A DNA stretch of 64,000 nucleotides, taken from Candidatus Cottocaccamicrobium excrementipullorum (GTDB taxonomy: Bacteria > Bacillota > Clostridia > Lachnospirales > Lachnospiraceae). Of this stretch, positions 8,313 to 16,539 are shown in pieces. The DNA lies in the NCBI GenBank assembly GCA_018713255.1, contig DVFL01000005.1, positions 62,001 to 126,000 on the forward strand, given 5' to 3'. Both the position numbers and the translations under genes were made by a program. Under the pieces are notes generated by a model. The model had not been told where the DNA came from and searched no databases. It worked only from the letters and a program-made list of their open reading frames with translations. Numbering within the stretch: the stretch's first letter is position 1; each line of letters begins with the position of its first letter.

Positions 8313-8780
8313 TTACTCCTGGGGATGACTTACTGTCACCTTAAGATTTCCATTTTCTTCCTCAAAGGTCCATGTTTCCTTCTCTCCCTTTGGCGACATA
8401 TAAGTAATTTCGTATAGTTCTCCCTGGGCGTCTGTAAGGATCTCCGTCACCATTCCATCAGGATCCCACTGGGAAGGGGTCCACCCGCAGAGCGGATTAT
8501 CCTCATCATCTAAGGTTTTCCAGTAAATCTGCTCAAAGGGGCTTGTACTTTCTGCGTTCTGTCCCCATTCTTCATCTTCCAGAAGAAGCATGGACACCGC
8601 CATTCTCAGCTGTCTTCCTTCCACCGCCTGCCTCTGCTCCCTGGCCCGTTCCACATAGTTTAAATAAACCGGAACAGAAATCCCTGCCAGCACAGCTATA
8701 ATCGCCATCACCACAATCAGCTCCAGCAAAGTAAATCCGCCCTTATGTTTCTGTTTCTTCCTATCCTCGTCTCTCCTCAT
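8313..8780 (-). CDS. Type IV pilin-like / pseudopilin protein
   Basis: 155 residues with a class-III signal. A basic leader of 15 residues ending KHKGG is followed by FTLLELIVVMAIIAVLAG; prepilin peptidase would cut between Gly15 and Phe16, leaving Glu at mature position 5. The hydrophobic helix continues to about residue 37, and an acidic globular part follows (CGWTPSQWDPDG). No other pilus gene (ATPase, peptidase, platform) is in the window, so it would need assembly proteins encoded elsewhere. GAAGGGGG precedes the ATG. Confidence 0.8.
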   Translation of the reverse strand: MRRDEDRKKQKHKGGFTLLELIVVMAIIAVLAGISVPVYLNYVERAREQRQAVEGRQLRMAVSMLLLEDEEWGQNAESTSPFEQIYWKTLDDEDNPLCGWTPSQWDPDGMVTEILTDAQGELYEITYMSPKGEKETWTFEEENGNLKVTVSHPQE

Positions 8781-8890
8781 TCCTTACCCCCTTCTTTAAA
8801 AACCATCTGCCGATTTATCATACTATAAGGAAAAGCTCCCCACAATATCCATATCTCGGGAACACCATAAATTGGCTGCAGAAAATACCC

Positions 8891-8919
8891 TTGACATCTT
8901 TCTTCTGCCGTGGTCTAAT
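8891..8919 (+). promoter_or_regulatory. Sigma-A promoter for the LCP gene
   Basis: Perfect -35 TTGACA, 17 bp, TCTAAT. It is 61 bp upstream of the ATG at 8980, which has AAAGGA before it. Confidence 0.8.
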
Positions 8920-8979
8920 AAAGTATTAACGATATTCTTCAATCATGAACAAGGCAGCTTTTAACGAAAGGATAAACTT

Positions 8980-10689
8980 ATGGAATCACCAGAAAACAGC
9001 GAAAACTCCACCTCCCTTCCCCCCTCTCCTCACGAGAAGGGCCATTCCAGGAAAAAGAAAAAACGGCCTCTGTGGCTTAAGCTTCTGGCCATTCTGGGAA
9101 TCGTCCTTGTGATAATTCTGGGCGCCGGATGGGGATATGTAAATCATATGCTGGGGAAGATCAACCGTCCGGATTTTCAAACGATTTCTCCAGAAGATTT
9201 TGTCGAAGAAACTGATGCCGACGTGGAAAATTCTAATCTTGAAACCTTAAGTCCAGAGGAAATTACTCTTCAGCTGGCAGACCAGGTGCTTAAAGATAAA
9301 GATGTCATCAATATTCTGCTGATTGGTCAGGATACCCAGGAGCATGTGTCCGGCACCCGGTCTGACTCCATGATTCTGGCCACCATTAATCAGGAAAAAA
9401 ATGAAATTACCATTACTTCATTTATGCGTGATCTTTACGTGGATATTCCCGGTTACCGGGCCAGCCGCATTAATTCCGCTTATACCCTGGGAGGGCCTGA
9501 ACTGCTGGATCAGACCATCGAGCTGAATTTCGGCATTCATATTGACGGAAACATCGCCATCGATTTCACTGGCTTTGCCCGATGTATCGATATTGTCGGC
9601 GGCGTGGATATGGACCTTAGCCTTTCTGAGGCAGCGGTTATCAATAAAGAAGTGTATAAGTCCCAGCCTTCGCTGATTTCCGGTTCTGACTTAATGGCAG
9701 ACCGGTGGGCGCTGCGGGGAGGAAAGCAGCACTTAACTGGCGAACAGGCGCTGCAGTACGCCAGAATCCGGGAGATTGACAGTGATTTCAGCCGCACCAA
9801 CCGGCAGCGCAAGCTTTTGACCGCGTTATTTGAAAAGCTGAAAAATTCCGATCTTGCCACAGTCAATGCTCTGCTGGATGAAGCCCTGCCTTTGCTGACC
9901 ACGGATATTTCCAATACCCGGCTGATCGGCTATGCTGCTGCAGTCCTGTCCATGCAGCCCTCTACCTTTAAAACCGACCGGATTCCCGCCGATGGAGCCT
10001 ATCGGGAAGCCGTGGTAAGAGGCATGCAGGTGCTAGTTCCCGATCTGGGAGCCAATCAGCTCCATTTAAAGGAATCTTTATATGGAAGCGACAGTACTTC
10101 TTATGTGCCGGCGCCAACTACCGCAGCCAGAAAAAAGCAAAGCTCCAAACGTACCCAATCTCCAGCTCCGGCTCCAGAAACAGCTCCTGCACCGGCAGCC
10201 AATCCTTATGAGACCTTGCCGGTTCCAGAATCCATGCCAGAGGAGACAGGGGGAATTCCTGAAACAAGTCAGACCATGCCAGAAGGCACTTACGAATACG
10301 GTCCGGGCATGCCGACCTTCCCCTCCAGCCAAGGAGGGTCTGCTGGAAACGGAGGAATTCAGTCTCCTGGCGAAACAGCAGGAAGCGATCCTGCTGCTGG
10401 CTCTGAGACGCCGCAGACTCAGCCGGAAACCCCTCCTGCTCTTCCAGGGATTACCCTTCCGGAAACTTCGGCGCTGCCGGCAGAAACCAGCCTTCCCGGA
10501 GCTTCAGAAACCCTTCCGGAATCCGCGGCTCCGGCGGTCCAGGAAACGCCGGCTCCAGAAACCTCTCCTGCCCTTCAAAGCACAGAAGTACCTGAAACTC
10601 AGCCGGCTGAGACTCCGCTGCCTCAGTCCGGCGCTCAAGGAATGGACAGCGCTTTAGGGCAGGCCTTTGGAACACTGCCCCAGCAATAA
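8980..10689 (+). CDS. LytR-CpsA-Psr (LCP) family wall-polymer ligase
   Basis: 569 residues: a Lys-rich cytoplasmic start, one membrane helix (about 31-56), and an extracellular LCP domain (about 108-290) with the conserved Arg127, Asp129 and Arg150-Asp151 around the polyprenyl-phosphate pocket and the GEQALQYARIR motif. LCP enzymes move lipid-linked polymers to peptidoglycan or proteins. Residues about 370-569 form an unusual Pro/Glu/Thr/Ser/Ala-rich low-complexity tail (ETSPAL, PETQPAETPLPQS), probably a wall-spanning or glycosylated stalk. The gene faces the end of the Wzx/Wzy operon, and its product is a candidate to anchor that polymer. Confidence 0.92.
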   Translation: MESPENSENSTSLPPSPHEKGHSRKKKKRPLWLKLLAILGIVLVIILGAGWGYVNHMLGKINRPDFQTISPEDFVEETDADVENSNLETLSPEEITLQLADQVLKDKDVINILLIGQDTQEHVSGTRSDSMILATINQEKNEITITSFMRDLYVDIPGYRASRINSAYTLGGPELLDQTIELNFGIHIDGNIAIDFTGFARCIDIVGGVDMDLSLSEAAVINKEVYKSQPSLISGSDLMADRWALRGGKQHLTGEQALQYARIREIDSDFSRTNRQRKLLTALFEKLKNSDLATVNALLDEALPLLTTDISNTRLIGYAAAVLSMQPSTFKTDRIPADGAYREAVVRGMQVLVPDLGANQLHLKESLYGSDSTSYVPAPTTAARKKQSSKRTQSPAPAPETAPAPAANPYETLPVPESMPEETGGIPETSQTMPEGTYEYGPGMPTFPSSQGGSAGNGGIQSPGETAGSDPAAGSETPQTQPETPPALPGITLPETSALPAETSLPGASETLPESAAPAVQETPAPETSPALQSTEVPETQPAETPLPQSGAQGMDSALGQAFGTLPQQ

Positions 10690-10743
10690 AAAATCCCGGA
10701 GAATTCAAGGCACACAAAAGTCCTTAATTCTCCGGGATTTTTT
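10688..10743. terminator. Bidirectional terminator between LCP gene and Wzx/Wzy operon
   Basis: A perfect 18-bp stem, AAAAAATCCCGGAGAATT with its complement, spans a 20-base loop. Because the stem is A6 on one side and T6 on the other, it can end transcription both of the LCP gene and of the minus-strand operon finishing at 10760. Confidence 0.9.
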
Positions 10744-10759
10744 TCTGTCTTTTTCTTCC

Positions 10760-11815
10760 TTAAAAGCGCTCTGTTTCCTCTGCCATCCTCTCCTTCAGGC
10801 AGGCGAGAGTCCGCTCCACTCCCTCTTCCATCTTCCACAAAGATCTCCAGCCAAGAGCCCTCAGCTTGCTTCCATCCATCAGCGCCTTTGTGGCTTTCGA
10901 ATATCCCGCCGCCTCTTTCTCATCCGGCAGCTCGAATACCACGTTCTTTCCGCACTTCCCTGCAATCATAGCCGCCAGATCTTTCAGCGTAAGATCAGAG
11001 CCTGGATCTGCAATATTGTAGGCCTCTCCTTTTTCTCCTTTCAAAAGCACCGTGAGCAGGCCAGAAACAGCGTCCGCCACGTAGCTGTAAGAATACAGCT
11101 GATTTCCTGCACTTTTCAGCACAATATCTTCCCCAGCCGCCCCTTTCTTCAGGAACTGAGAAATTGCCTTAGTATCTGAAAGAAGCATGGTGGGGCCGTA
11201 AGTTCTGGACAGTCTGGCAATCACTGCATCTACCCCTTCCTGACGGATAAATGCCTGACACAAAGCTTCTCCCGCCCGTTTGCTTTCTGGATAACCGGCC
11301 CGCACCGTATTGCAGTCCAAATATCCACAATAGGACTCGTCAAAGTACTCTTTATCCCCACGGTTTTCCCCATAAATCTCCACACTGGAAGCGAATAAAA
11401 AGCGTCCCCCCTTGCAGGATGCCGCCAGTCGCAGAAGATTTAAGGTCCCCAAAATATTGGTGGTCACCGTGCCAATGGGATCTGCAGAATAGGCTGCCGG
11501 ATGGGTGTTGCTGGCAGCATGGAGGATAAAATCCGCCCTGATGTCTTCCTCCAAAGGCTGATTAATATCCCTGGAAAGAAAAGTAAACTCCGGGCTGTCC
11601 CAAAAGGAGGCAAACCGCCGCCTCGCCTTATCCTCGTTCCGGCCGATTCCGGTTACGTAAATGGTTTCCGGCCGCTCCATCAGCACCTGAATCAGGAAAG
11701 ATCCGATCATGCCGCTGGCGCCTGAAATCAGCACCCTCTTTCCCGCCAATTTCTCCCAGGGCAGGGGCAGGGCGGCGATTCGTTTCACATCCTCGTGCAT
11801 TTCCTTTAACTCCAT
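10760..11815 (-). CDS. NAD-dependent epimerase/dehydratase linked to CDP-sugar gene
   Basis: 351 residues, extended SDR: SGASGMIG (Gly32, Gly35, Gly38), Tyr175-Lys179 in YPESK, and RLSRTYGPT in the substrate half. It closes the Wzx/Wzy operon, 36 bp after an IspD/TarI-like cytidylyltransferase and two genes after a LicD gene. In TarI systems the partner makes the alditol phosphate by reducing a pentulose phosphate; here this SDR may take that part, or it may modify a CDP- or UDP-linked sugar. The N-terminal 20 residues before the Rossmann fold are an extension. Confidence 0.82.
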   Translation of the reverse strand: MELKEMHEDVKRIAALPLPWEKLAGKRVLISGASGMIGSFLIQVLMERPETIYVTGIGRNEDKARRRFASFWDSPEFTFLSRDINQPLEEDIRADFILHAASNTHPAAYSADPIGTVTTNILGTLNLLRLAASCKGGRFLFASSVEIYGENRGDKEYFDESYCGYLDCNTVRAGYPESKRAGEALCQAFIRQEGVDAVIARLSRTYGPTMLLSDTKAISQFLKKGAAGEDIVLKSAGNQLYSYSYVADAVSGLLTVLLKGEKGEAYNIADPGSDLTLKDLAAMIAGKCGKNVVFELPDEKEAAGYSKATKALMDGSKLRALGWRSLWKMEEGVERTLACLKERMAEETERF

Positions 11816-11851
11816 CTGTCTCCTCCTGTTTCTCCATCCTTGCCGGCAGCT

Positions 11852-12568
11852 TTATTTTAACCAGCTGTCCTTGTCCATCTTTAAGTAAGCCTTAAAAATC
11901 TCCAAATCATCTTTGGTGGTCAGCTTAATATTTTTATCTGAGCCTGCGGCAAAATATAAGGTCTCTCCAAGATCTACCATCATGGTATTGGCATAAGCGG
12001 AACCATGAATTCCAATTCCCTTTTCAAAGGCTTCGTGGTAAGCCCAGTCCAGTTTCCCAAAGCGATATGCCTGAGGGGTTGCTACTCTGCGCAGAGTTTC
12101 CCGGGGAATATACTCACAGGTAGAAATCTCATCCTTGATTCTAAAAATCTGCTCATTGTAAGGCATGGACGTTACGCCGTTTCCATACTGCCGGCACTTG
12201 ATCATCACATCCGAAAGAACCGTATCATCCACCAGAGGCCGAATGCCGTCATGGATCACCACAATATCTTCCTCATTCAAAATTCCTTCTAAATGGTAAA
12301 CGCCGTTTCGGATAGACTCCTGTCCTGTCTTGCCGCCGGAAACCACCCACTTTAATTTATCAATATTAAACTGTCTGGCATAAGCCTTTAAAATATCATG
12401 CCATCCATCCAGGCACACTACCTCAATGGCATCAATTTCCGGGTGACGCTGAAACCCTTCCAGGGTATAGATAATAACCGGCTTGTCATAAACGTTAATA
12501 AACTGCTTGGGAATATCCTGGTGCATCCGGCTCCCGCTTCCCCCTGCAATAATAATGGCAACATTCAT
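11852..12568 (-). CDS. Cytidylyltransferase, IspD/TarI-like
   Basis: 238 residues with the CTP-binding loop IIAGGSGSRM, Lys21 in PKQF, and IRPLVDD in the middle, as in IspD and TarI. It moves CMP onto an alcohol phosphate. TarI makes CDP-ribitol and IspD makes CDP-methylerythritol. The operon position directly after LicD (four-base overlap) and before an SDR favours a surface-polymer role, most likely CDP-ribitol or another CDP-alditol. Isoprenoid synthesis cannot be ruled out from sequence alone. Confidence 0.8.
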   Translation of the reverse strand: MNVAIIIAGGSGSRMHQDIPKQFINVYDKPVIIYTLEGFQRHPEIDAIEVVCLDGWHDILKAYARQFNIDKLKWVVSGGKTGQESIRNGVYHLEGILNEEDIVVIHDGIRPLVDDTVLSDVMIKCRQYGNGVTSMPYNEQIFRIKDEISTCEYIPRETLRRVATPQAYRFGKLDWAYHEAFEKGIGIHGSAYANTMMVDLGETLYFAAGSDKNIKLTTKDDLEIFKAYLKMDKDSWLK

Positions 12569-13497
12569 TCTGCTTTTCCTTCCTGTTTCTTTTCATTCTT
12601 CTGTTTTGCAACGGACTTTTTCTCTTCACTCCCATAAACTACAGGAAAATACACCCCGCGGTAGTTTTTATAGCTGTGGTCAAGATCCACAAACACCGCA
12701 TCATGCTTGGGGATCTGTGCACTTTCTGGCGGAAGTTCCATATAATCTCCAAAAGCCATGGTCAGATAAGTGTCATAGCCCAGAGGAATAGGAAATTTCT
12801 GTCCTTCAAAGGGTTTAAACACCGCTTTTTCAAAAACCCAGTGGGGATACTCATTGACCATATATTGATATCGAGAACACAGTTCCGTAGTTTTCGTGCA
12901 CCGGTCAAAAGAATACCGGCTCATAAGCTTCTCCATCAGTCTCCAGATTCTGTATCTTGCCTTCTGCCCGGGAAAAAGAGCCAGCATCGCCTTGCCCGCC
13001 CACTCCAGCGCTTTTCCCTTGCTGGTAGGCGCCTCCTGAAGATTAAACACCTGAAAGATCAGCGCGCAAAGGATCTGCAGCCTGCGAAGAACAGGATTAT
13101 TGGGACAGCCGTCCAGGGGAAGAATTTCCAGCCGTACCCCATGATGAATATCCAGATCCGCCTGCCGCTCTTTAATAAATGTGGTCTCCTCATCGGAAAT
13201 AGCGGTAAGCATGGACCGGAGAAACACCCCTGGACCGCTGCGGCATAAGGCGTATTGATGTTCATCCATTTCCTGCTTCCAAAGCTTTCTTAACCGCTCG
13301 TAATCCGGTCTGGGCATAAATACATCCACATCGTCATCCCAGGGAATAAACCCCTGGTGGCGTATGGTTCCGATGCAGCATCCGCCGCAGAGAAAATATC
13401 TGAGCTTATGCCTGCGGCAGAATTTGTCAAATACCTTCAAAATCTCCAGAGACTTCAGTTGGAGGGCTCGGATTTCCTCCCTGCTGGTTTCCTTCAT
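12565..13497 (-). CDS. LicD-family phosphotransferase (operon copy 2)
   Basis: 310 residues. LicD signature: GGCCIGTIRHQGFIPWDDD, with acidic Asp54-56 and Asp58 as metal ligands of the nucleotidyltransferase-like fold. LicD enzymes move phosphocholine or alditol phosphate from a CDP donor onto a glycan; eukaryotic fukutin and FKRP are related and move ribitol phosphate. The gene starts 71 bp inside the Wzy gene, with GGGAGGAA seven bases before the ATG, and overlaps IspD by four bases, so the donor synthetase and this transferase are coupled. Confidence 0.88.
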   Translation of the reverse strand: MKETSREEIRALQLKSLEILKVFDKFCRRHKLRYFLCGGCCIGTIRHQGFIPWDDDVDVFMPRPDYERLRKLWKQEMDEHQYALCRSGPGVFLRSMLTAISDEETTFIKERQADLDIHHGVRLEILPLDGCPNNPVLRRLQILCALIFQVFNLQEAPTSKGKALEWAGKAMLALFPGQKARYRIWRLMEKLMSRYSFDRCTKTTELCSRYQYMVNEYPHWVFEKAVFKPFEGQKFPIPLGYDTYLTMAFGDYMELPPESAQIPKHDAVFVDLDHSYKNYRGVYFPVVYGSEEKKSVAKQKNEKKQEGKAE

Positions 13498-15004
13498 GTT
13501 GCATTCCTCCCATTTTTCTCGGATAAAAATAGTGACTGATGATCAGCGCCCCGCCGCAGCAAATCACGAAAGCCGCCCAAAACTGCATCGTCAGCACGAA
13601 CTGCAGAAAGCCGGTGGCCTCCGCCCTGAGAATTAAAAACAGATTCGTTACAGACAGCAAAAGCACCGAAAAGAGAAGGGCGTTTTTCCCTCCAAGTCTG
13701 GGGCCATATACCAAAAGGAAGCCTAAAATCAGGCTGAACAAAATAATTCCCAGATAACCATAGTCCGCGAATACTTCCAAAAGGTAGGAAGAACCGCAGC
13801 CATGTCCTGCCAGATACTGGCTCTCCCCAAGGAGAATATAGGAAAGATGATGGGAAAAATTGTTGCCGTAATGGGCCTTAATCCAGCTGTTGGAGGACCC
13901 AAGATTAACGGCCCCGAAAAATTTCTGGGCAATGCTTCCATTGCAGAAATAATCAATAAAGCTTCCGAAGGTGTAGTTGGTAAATCCGTGATGAGGAAGA
14001 AAAGGGATGGCTCCGTAGCCTAAAGCCAGCCACCGGAAGGAAACGCCCTGCTTATAAAACAAATCAGCAATAATGGAAAGCACATTGGCTGGCCCGCCGG
14101 CGCCTCCATTTCCCTCCCGAATATAATTCATTGCCCCTAAAAGCACCAGTCCTGCCGGCACGCCCAGGATCAGCACGCCTTTTTCAAACTTGCCCATCCA
14201 TGGCTTCTCTCTCATCTGCCCCTGTATTCCATCCTCTTTTTCCGCCGCTTCCTGTTCTCTTCGAAAAAAATCCCGGATCACATAATAGGACAGGGCGAAG
14301 AGCACATTCAGCACAATAGGATTTCGCTCTCCCACAATCAGCTCCGGCACCGCCGACAGCACATACAGCACCAGCGCCGGGAAGGCCTGGCTCTTTTTGG
14401 GAAGGGCAGCCAAAAAGAAACAAAGGCTGTACTTGGTCAACGTTGACAGCTCATACACCACATAAGGGAGCTGGCTGTGAAACTCAGAAAAATACTCATA
14501 ATACGTATGGGTTTGAATGTAGGCAATCTTTTCCTGGCCCAGCATAAAGGTGAACACCAGGGAAAGATAAAAGACGATCTGGGATACCCAGCCGAAATAA
14601 TAACAAAAGCCCCTCTGCTTCATCAGTCCCCAGCAGGCGATCCTTTTCTCCCCGCATCCTTTTAATCCGCCCAGAATTCCCCCCAGCTGCAGAAATGCCA
14701 GCGTAAGAATCAAGCTGAACAAGGCAAACATCACATTGTCCTGTCCGTAATTCCACCAGTCCTCCCCCAAAAACGCGCCGATTACCGGCCGTCCGATGAG
14801 GAAGGTAAATAAGGTCACCTGAAAGAAAAAAAACAGAATTCTCTGCCTCACATCCTCCAGGGCAAAACATACATTAGCTGCCCACAGGCAGACCACGCAG
14901 AAAAGGAGGCCTCCATAAGGCTCAGGAGCAAGAAGAGCGGCAAACCCGCCGCCAAAGGCCAGAAAAATCAAGCCGTATCGGATCAGCGTAAGTACAGGTT
15001 TCAT
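13427..15004 (-). CDS. Wzy-type oligosaccharide repeat-unit polymerase
   Basis: 525 residues from the ATG that overlaps the flippase stop as ATGA; a longer open frame upstream is not membrane-like and lies wholly inside the flippase gene. Twelve or so hydrophobic segments and long extracytoplasmic loops (GHGCGSSYLLEVFADYG) fit O-antigen/capsule polymerases, which join undecaprenyl-linked repeats outside the membrane. The family is recognised by topology and context, not by a strict motif. The last 24 residues share DNA with the LicD start in another frame. Confidence 0.8.
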   Translation of the reverse strand: MKPVLTLIRYGLIFLAFGGGFAALLAPEPYGGLLFCVVCLWAANVCFALEDVRQRILFFFFQVTLFTFLIGRPVIGAFLGEDWWNYGQDNVMFALFSLILTLAFLQLGGILGGLKGCGEKRIACWGLMKQRGFCYYFGWVSQIVFYLSLVFTFMLGQEKIAYIQTHTYYEYFSEFHSQLPYVVYELSTLTKYSLCFFLAALPKKSQAFPALVLYVLSAVPELIVGERNPIVLNVLFALSYYVIRDFFRREQEAAEKEDGIQGQMREKPWMGKFEKGVLILGVPAGLVLLGAMNYIREGNGGAGGPANVLSIIADLFYKQGVSFRWLALGYGAIPFLPHHGFTNYTFGSFIDYFCNGSIAQKFFGAVNLGSSNSWIKAHYGNNFSHHLSYILLGESQYLAGHGCGSSYLLEVFADYGYLGIILFSLILGFLLVYGPRLGGKNALLFSVLLLSVTNLFLILRAEATGFLQFVLTMQFWAAFVICCGGALIISHYFYPRKMGGMQHEGNQQGGNPSPPTEVSGDFEGI

Positions 15005-16539
15005 TCCTCCGCCCCCCTTCTTCCCTTTACCCCAAAGATTCCTTTCAGCTTTTCCACCGCCAGCTTCATCTGCACCGGCTCCGCCGCCCAATTCACAACG
15101 AGAATAATGCAGACTGCCAGCATTCCGCAGATTACGCCATCTGCCGCCCAGCCAAGATAACCGGAAGCGTAGGGTTTCGGGCAGACAGACCACAGAAGCA
15201 GACAGCTCCCTGCAGCCAAAAGATTCACCAAAATCCGGCGGATGGACCGTTTCCACACGCCCTTTACCAGATAACGGCTGTTATAGAAAATCACGTCGAA
15301 AGTTCGATATCCATAAGAGGCTAAAGTGCCCAAAAGCACTCCCACGATTCCCATGGATCTAACCAAGGCCAGGGAAACCGTCAGATTAATCCCCGCCTCG
15401 GCAATCGCCCGCCATTTCGTCTCCTCATAATGTCCCGCGGCACAAATCATGGTCAAGCCAGGAATCCGAATATTCTGCAGCAAGCCCAGCACAGGAAAAA
15501 GAACCACTAACTCCGGCCGCAGATATTCCACATCTGTAATCTGGCTGGTGTAAATCCGGATAAAGGAGGCCAGCAGTCCCGCCATGCAGGTATAGCAGAT
15601 AAACAGCATCATATTATATAAGAACTCATAAGTACCATAGGCATCCTTAAGTTTTTCTTCTTCATCAATGGCAAAAAGTTCTCCAAACCCTGATCCCAGA
15701 CTGTTGGAAAAGGAGCTGACCACATTAGAAAGATTGTAAGCCACCATGTTATACACGGAGTAAACGCTGACCTCCAAAAGAGAATCCCCCTTTAAAAACA
15801 ACGTCAGCACAACCAGATCCGTATTGTTTACTACAATGTTTACAACCTGATGAAGAAGCACCGCCCACTTCTGGGCCAAAGGCTTTTTGTTTGGCAGCAC
15901 ATGGAAATCCAGATAGGGGTAATGGCGGCGCACATACCAGAAAATCAAAAGGCTGCGCATGACATAAACCACCGTAGCCACCCCTCTGGCCATGGCAATG
16001 CCGAAGCCCATCTGAATCATGACAATAGACACCACCGTATTTACCACCGTGCCCAGGCACTGAATCAAGGTAACGATGTAGCCATGCTGGTCCGCGTTTA
16101 ACAGCACACGGTACTTTCCCAGAAAGAAATAGTCCACTAGATTGCTGAAGGACAAGATCATAATGATGGCCCGGGTGGTTCCCGCCGGAACCTGCCCCTC
16201 TACCAGATAAGGATAGACGAAGGTCAGGCCGGCCACCAGAAGAAAATAAAGAATGCCGGAGCGCCGGTAAAATTCTCTTGCCGCGGTGAGAATGCTGTTG
16301 ACCTCTCCTTCTGCCTTTCTGGAGAGAGGGCCGTAAAGAGCCACCGCCGTGGCGCTTCCTACTCCCGCCTCCACCAACATCAGGTAAGACATAAACTGGC
16401 CAACGGATGAAACCATGCCGTTCATGGCAGAGCCGTAAGCCAGCAGATAAAAACGGGGAAGGATCAAGCCGCTTGCCGCCGTCACCAGCTGCAGCAGAAG
16501 ATTCGCCGTCACATTTTTCATCGCCTGTCTTCCCCTCAT
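15001..16539 (-). CDS. Wzx-type polysaccharide flippase
   Basis: 512 residues, about 12-14 membrane helices, opening NVTANLLLQLVTAASGLILPRF, the usual start of the MATE-like Wzx family (RfbX). It turns the lipid-linked repeat unit to the outer face. ATG at 16539 overlaps the GT4 stop by four bases and has AAGGAG nine bases upstream; a second ATG at 16521 is also possible. With the polymerase next to it and Wzz at the operon start, it defines a Wzx/Wzy-dependent pathway. Confidence 0.87.
   Translation of the reverse strand: MRGRQAMKNVTANLLLQLVTAASGLILPRFYLLAYGSAMNGMVSSVGQFMSYLMLVEAGVGSATAVALYGPLSRKAEGEVNSILTAAREFYRRSGILYFLLVAGLTFVYPYLVEGQVPAGTTRAIIMILSFSNLVDYFFLGKYRVLLNADQHGYIVTLIQCLGTVVNTVVSIVMIQMGFGIAMARGVATVVYVMRSLLIFWYVRRHYPYLDFHVLPNKKPLAQKWAVLLHQVVNIVVNNTDLVVLTLFLKGDSLLEVSVYSVYNMVAYNLSNVVSSFSNSLGSGFGELFAIDEEEKLKDAYGTYEFLYNMMLFICYTCMAGLLASFIRIYTSQITDVEYLRPELVVLFPVLGLLQNIRIPGLTMICAAGHYEETKWRAIAEAGINLTVSLALVRSMGIVGVLLGTLASYGYRTFDVIFYNSRYLVKGVWKRSIRRILVNLLAAGSCLLLWSVCPKPYASGYLGWAADGVICGMLAVCIILVVNWAAEPVQMKLAVEKLKGIFGVKGRRGAEE

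Noticed and set aside
10082-10657. 191-residue frame within the LCP tail
   Set aside because: It is a +1 frame of a low-complexity Pro/Glu-rich region, rich in Arg/Leu by composition only.
13427-15256. 609-residue reading of the polymerase gene
   Set aside because: The first 84 residues lie fully inside the flippase gene, are Gly/Arg-rich and not membrane-like. The ATG at 15004 with an ATGA overlap is a normal operon start.
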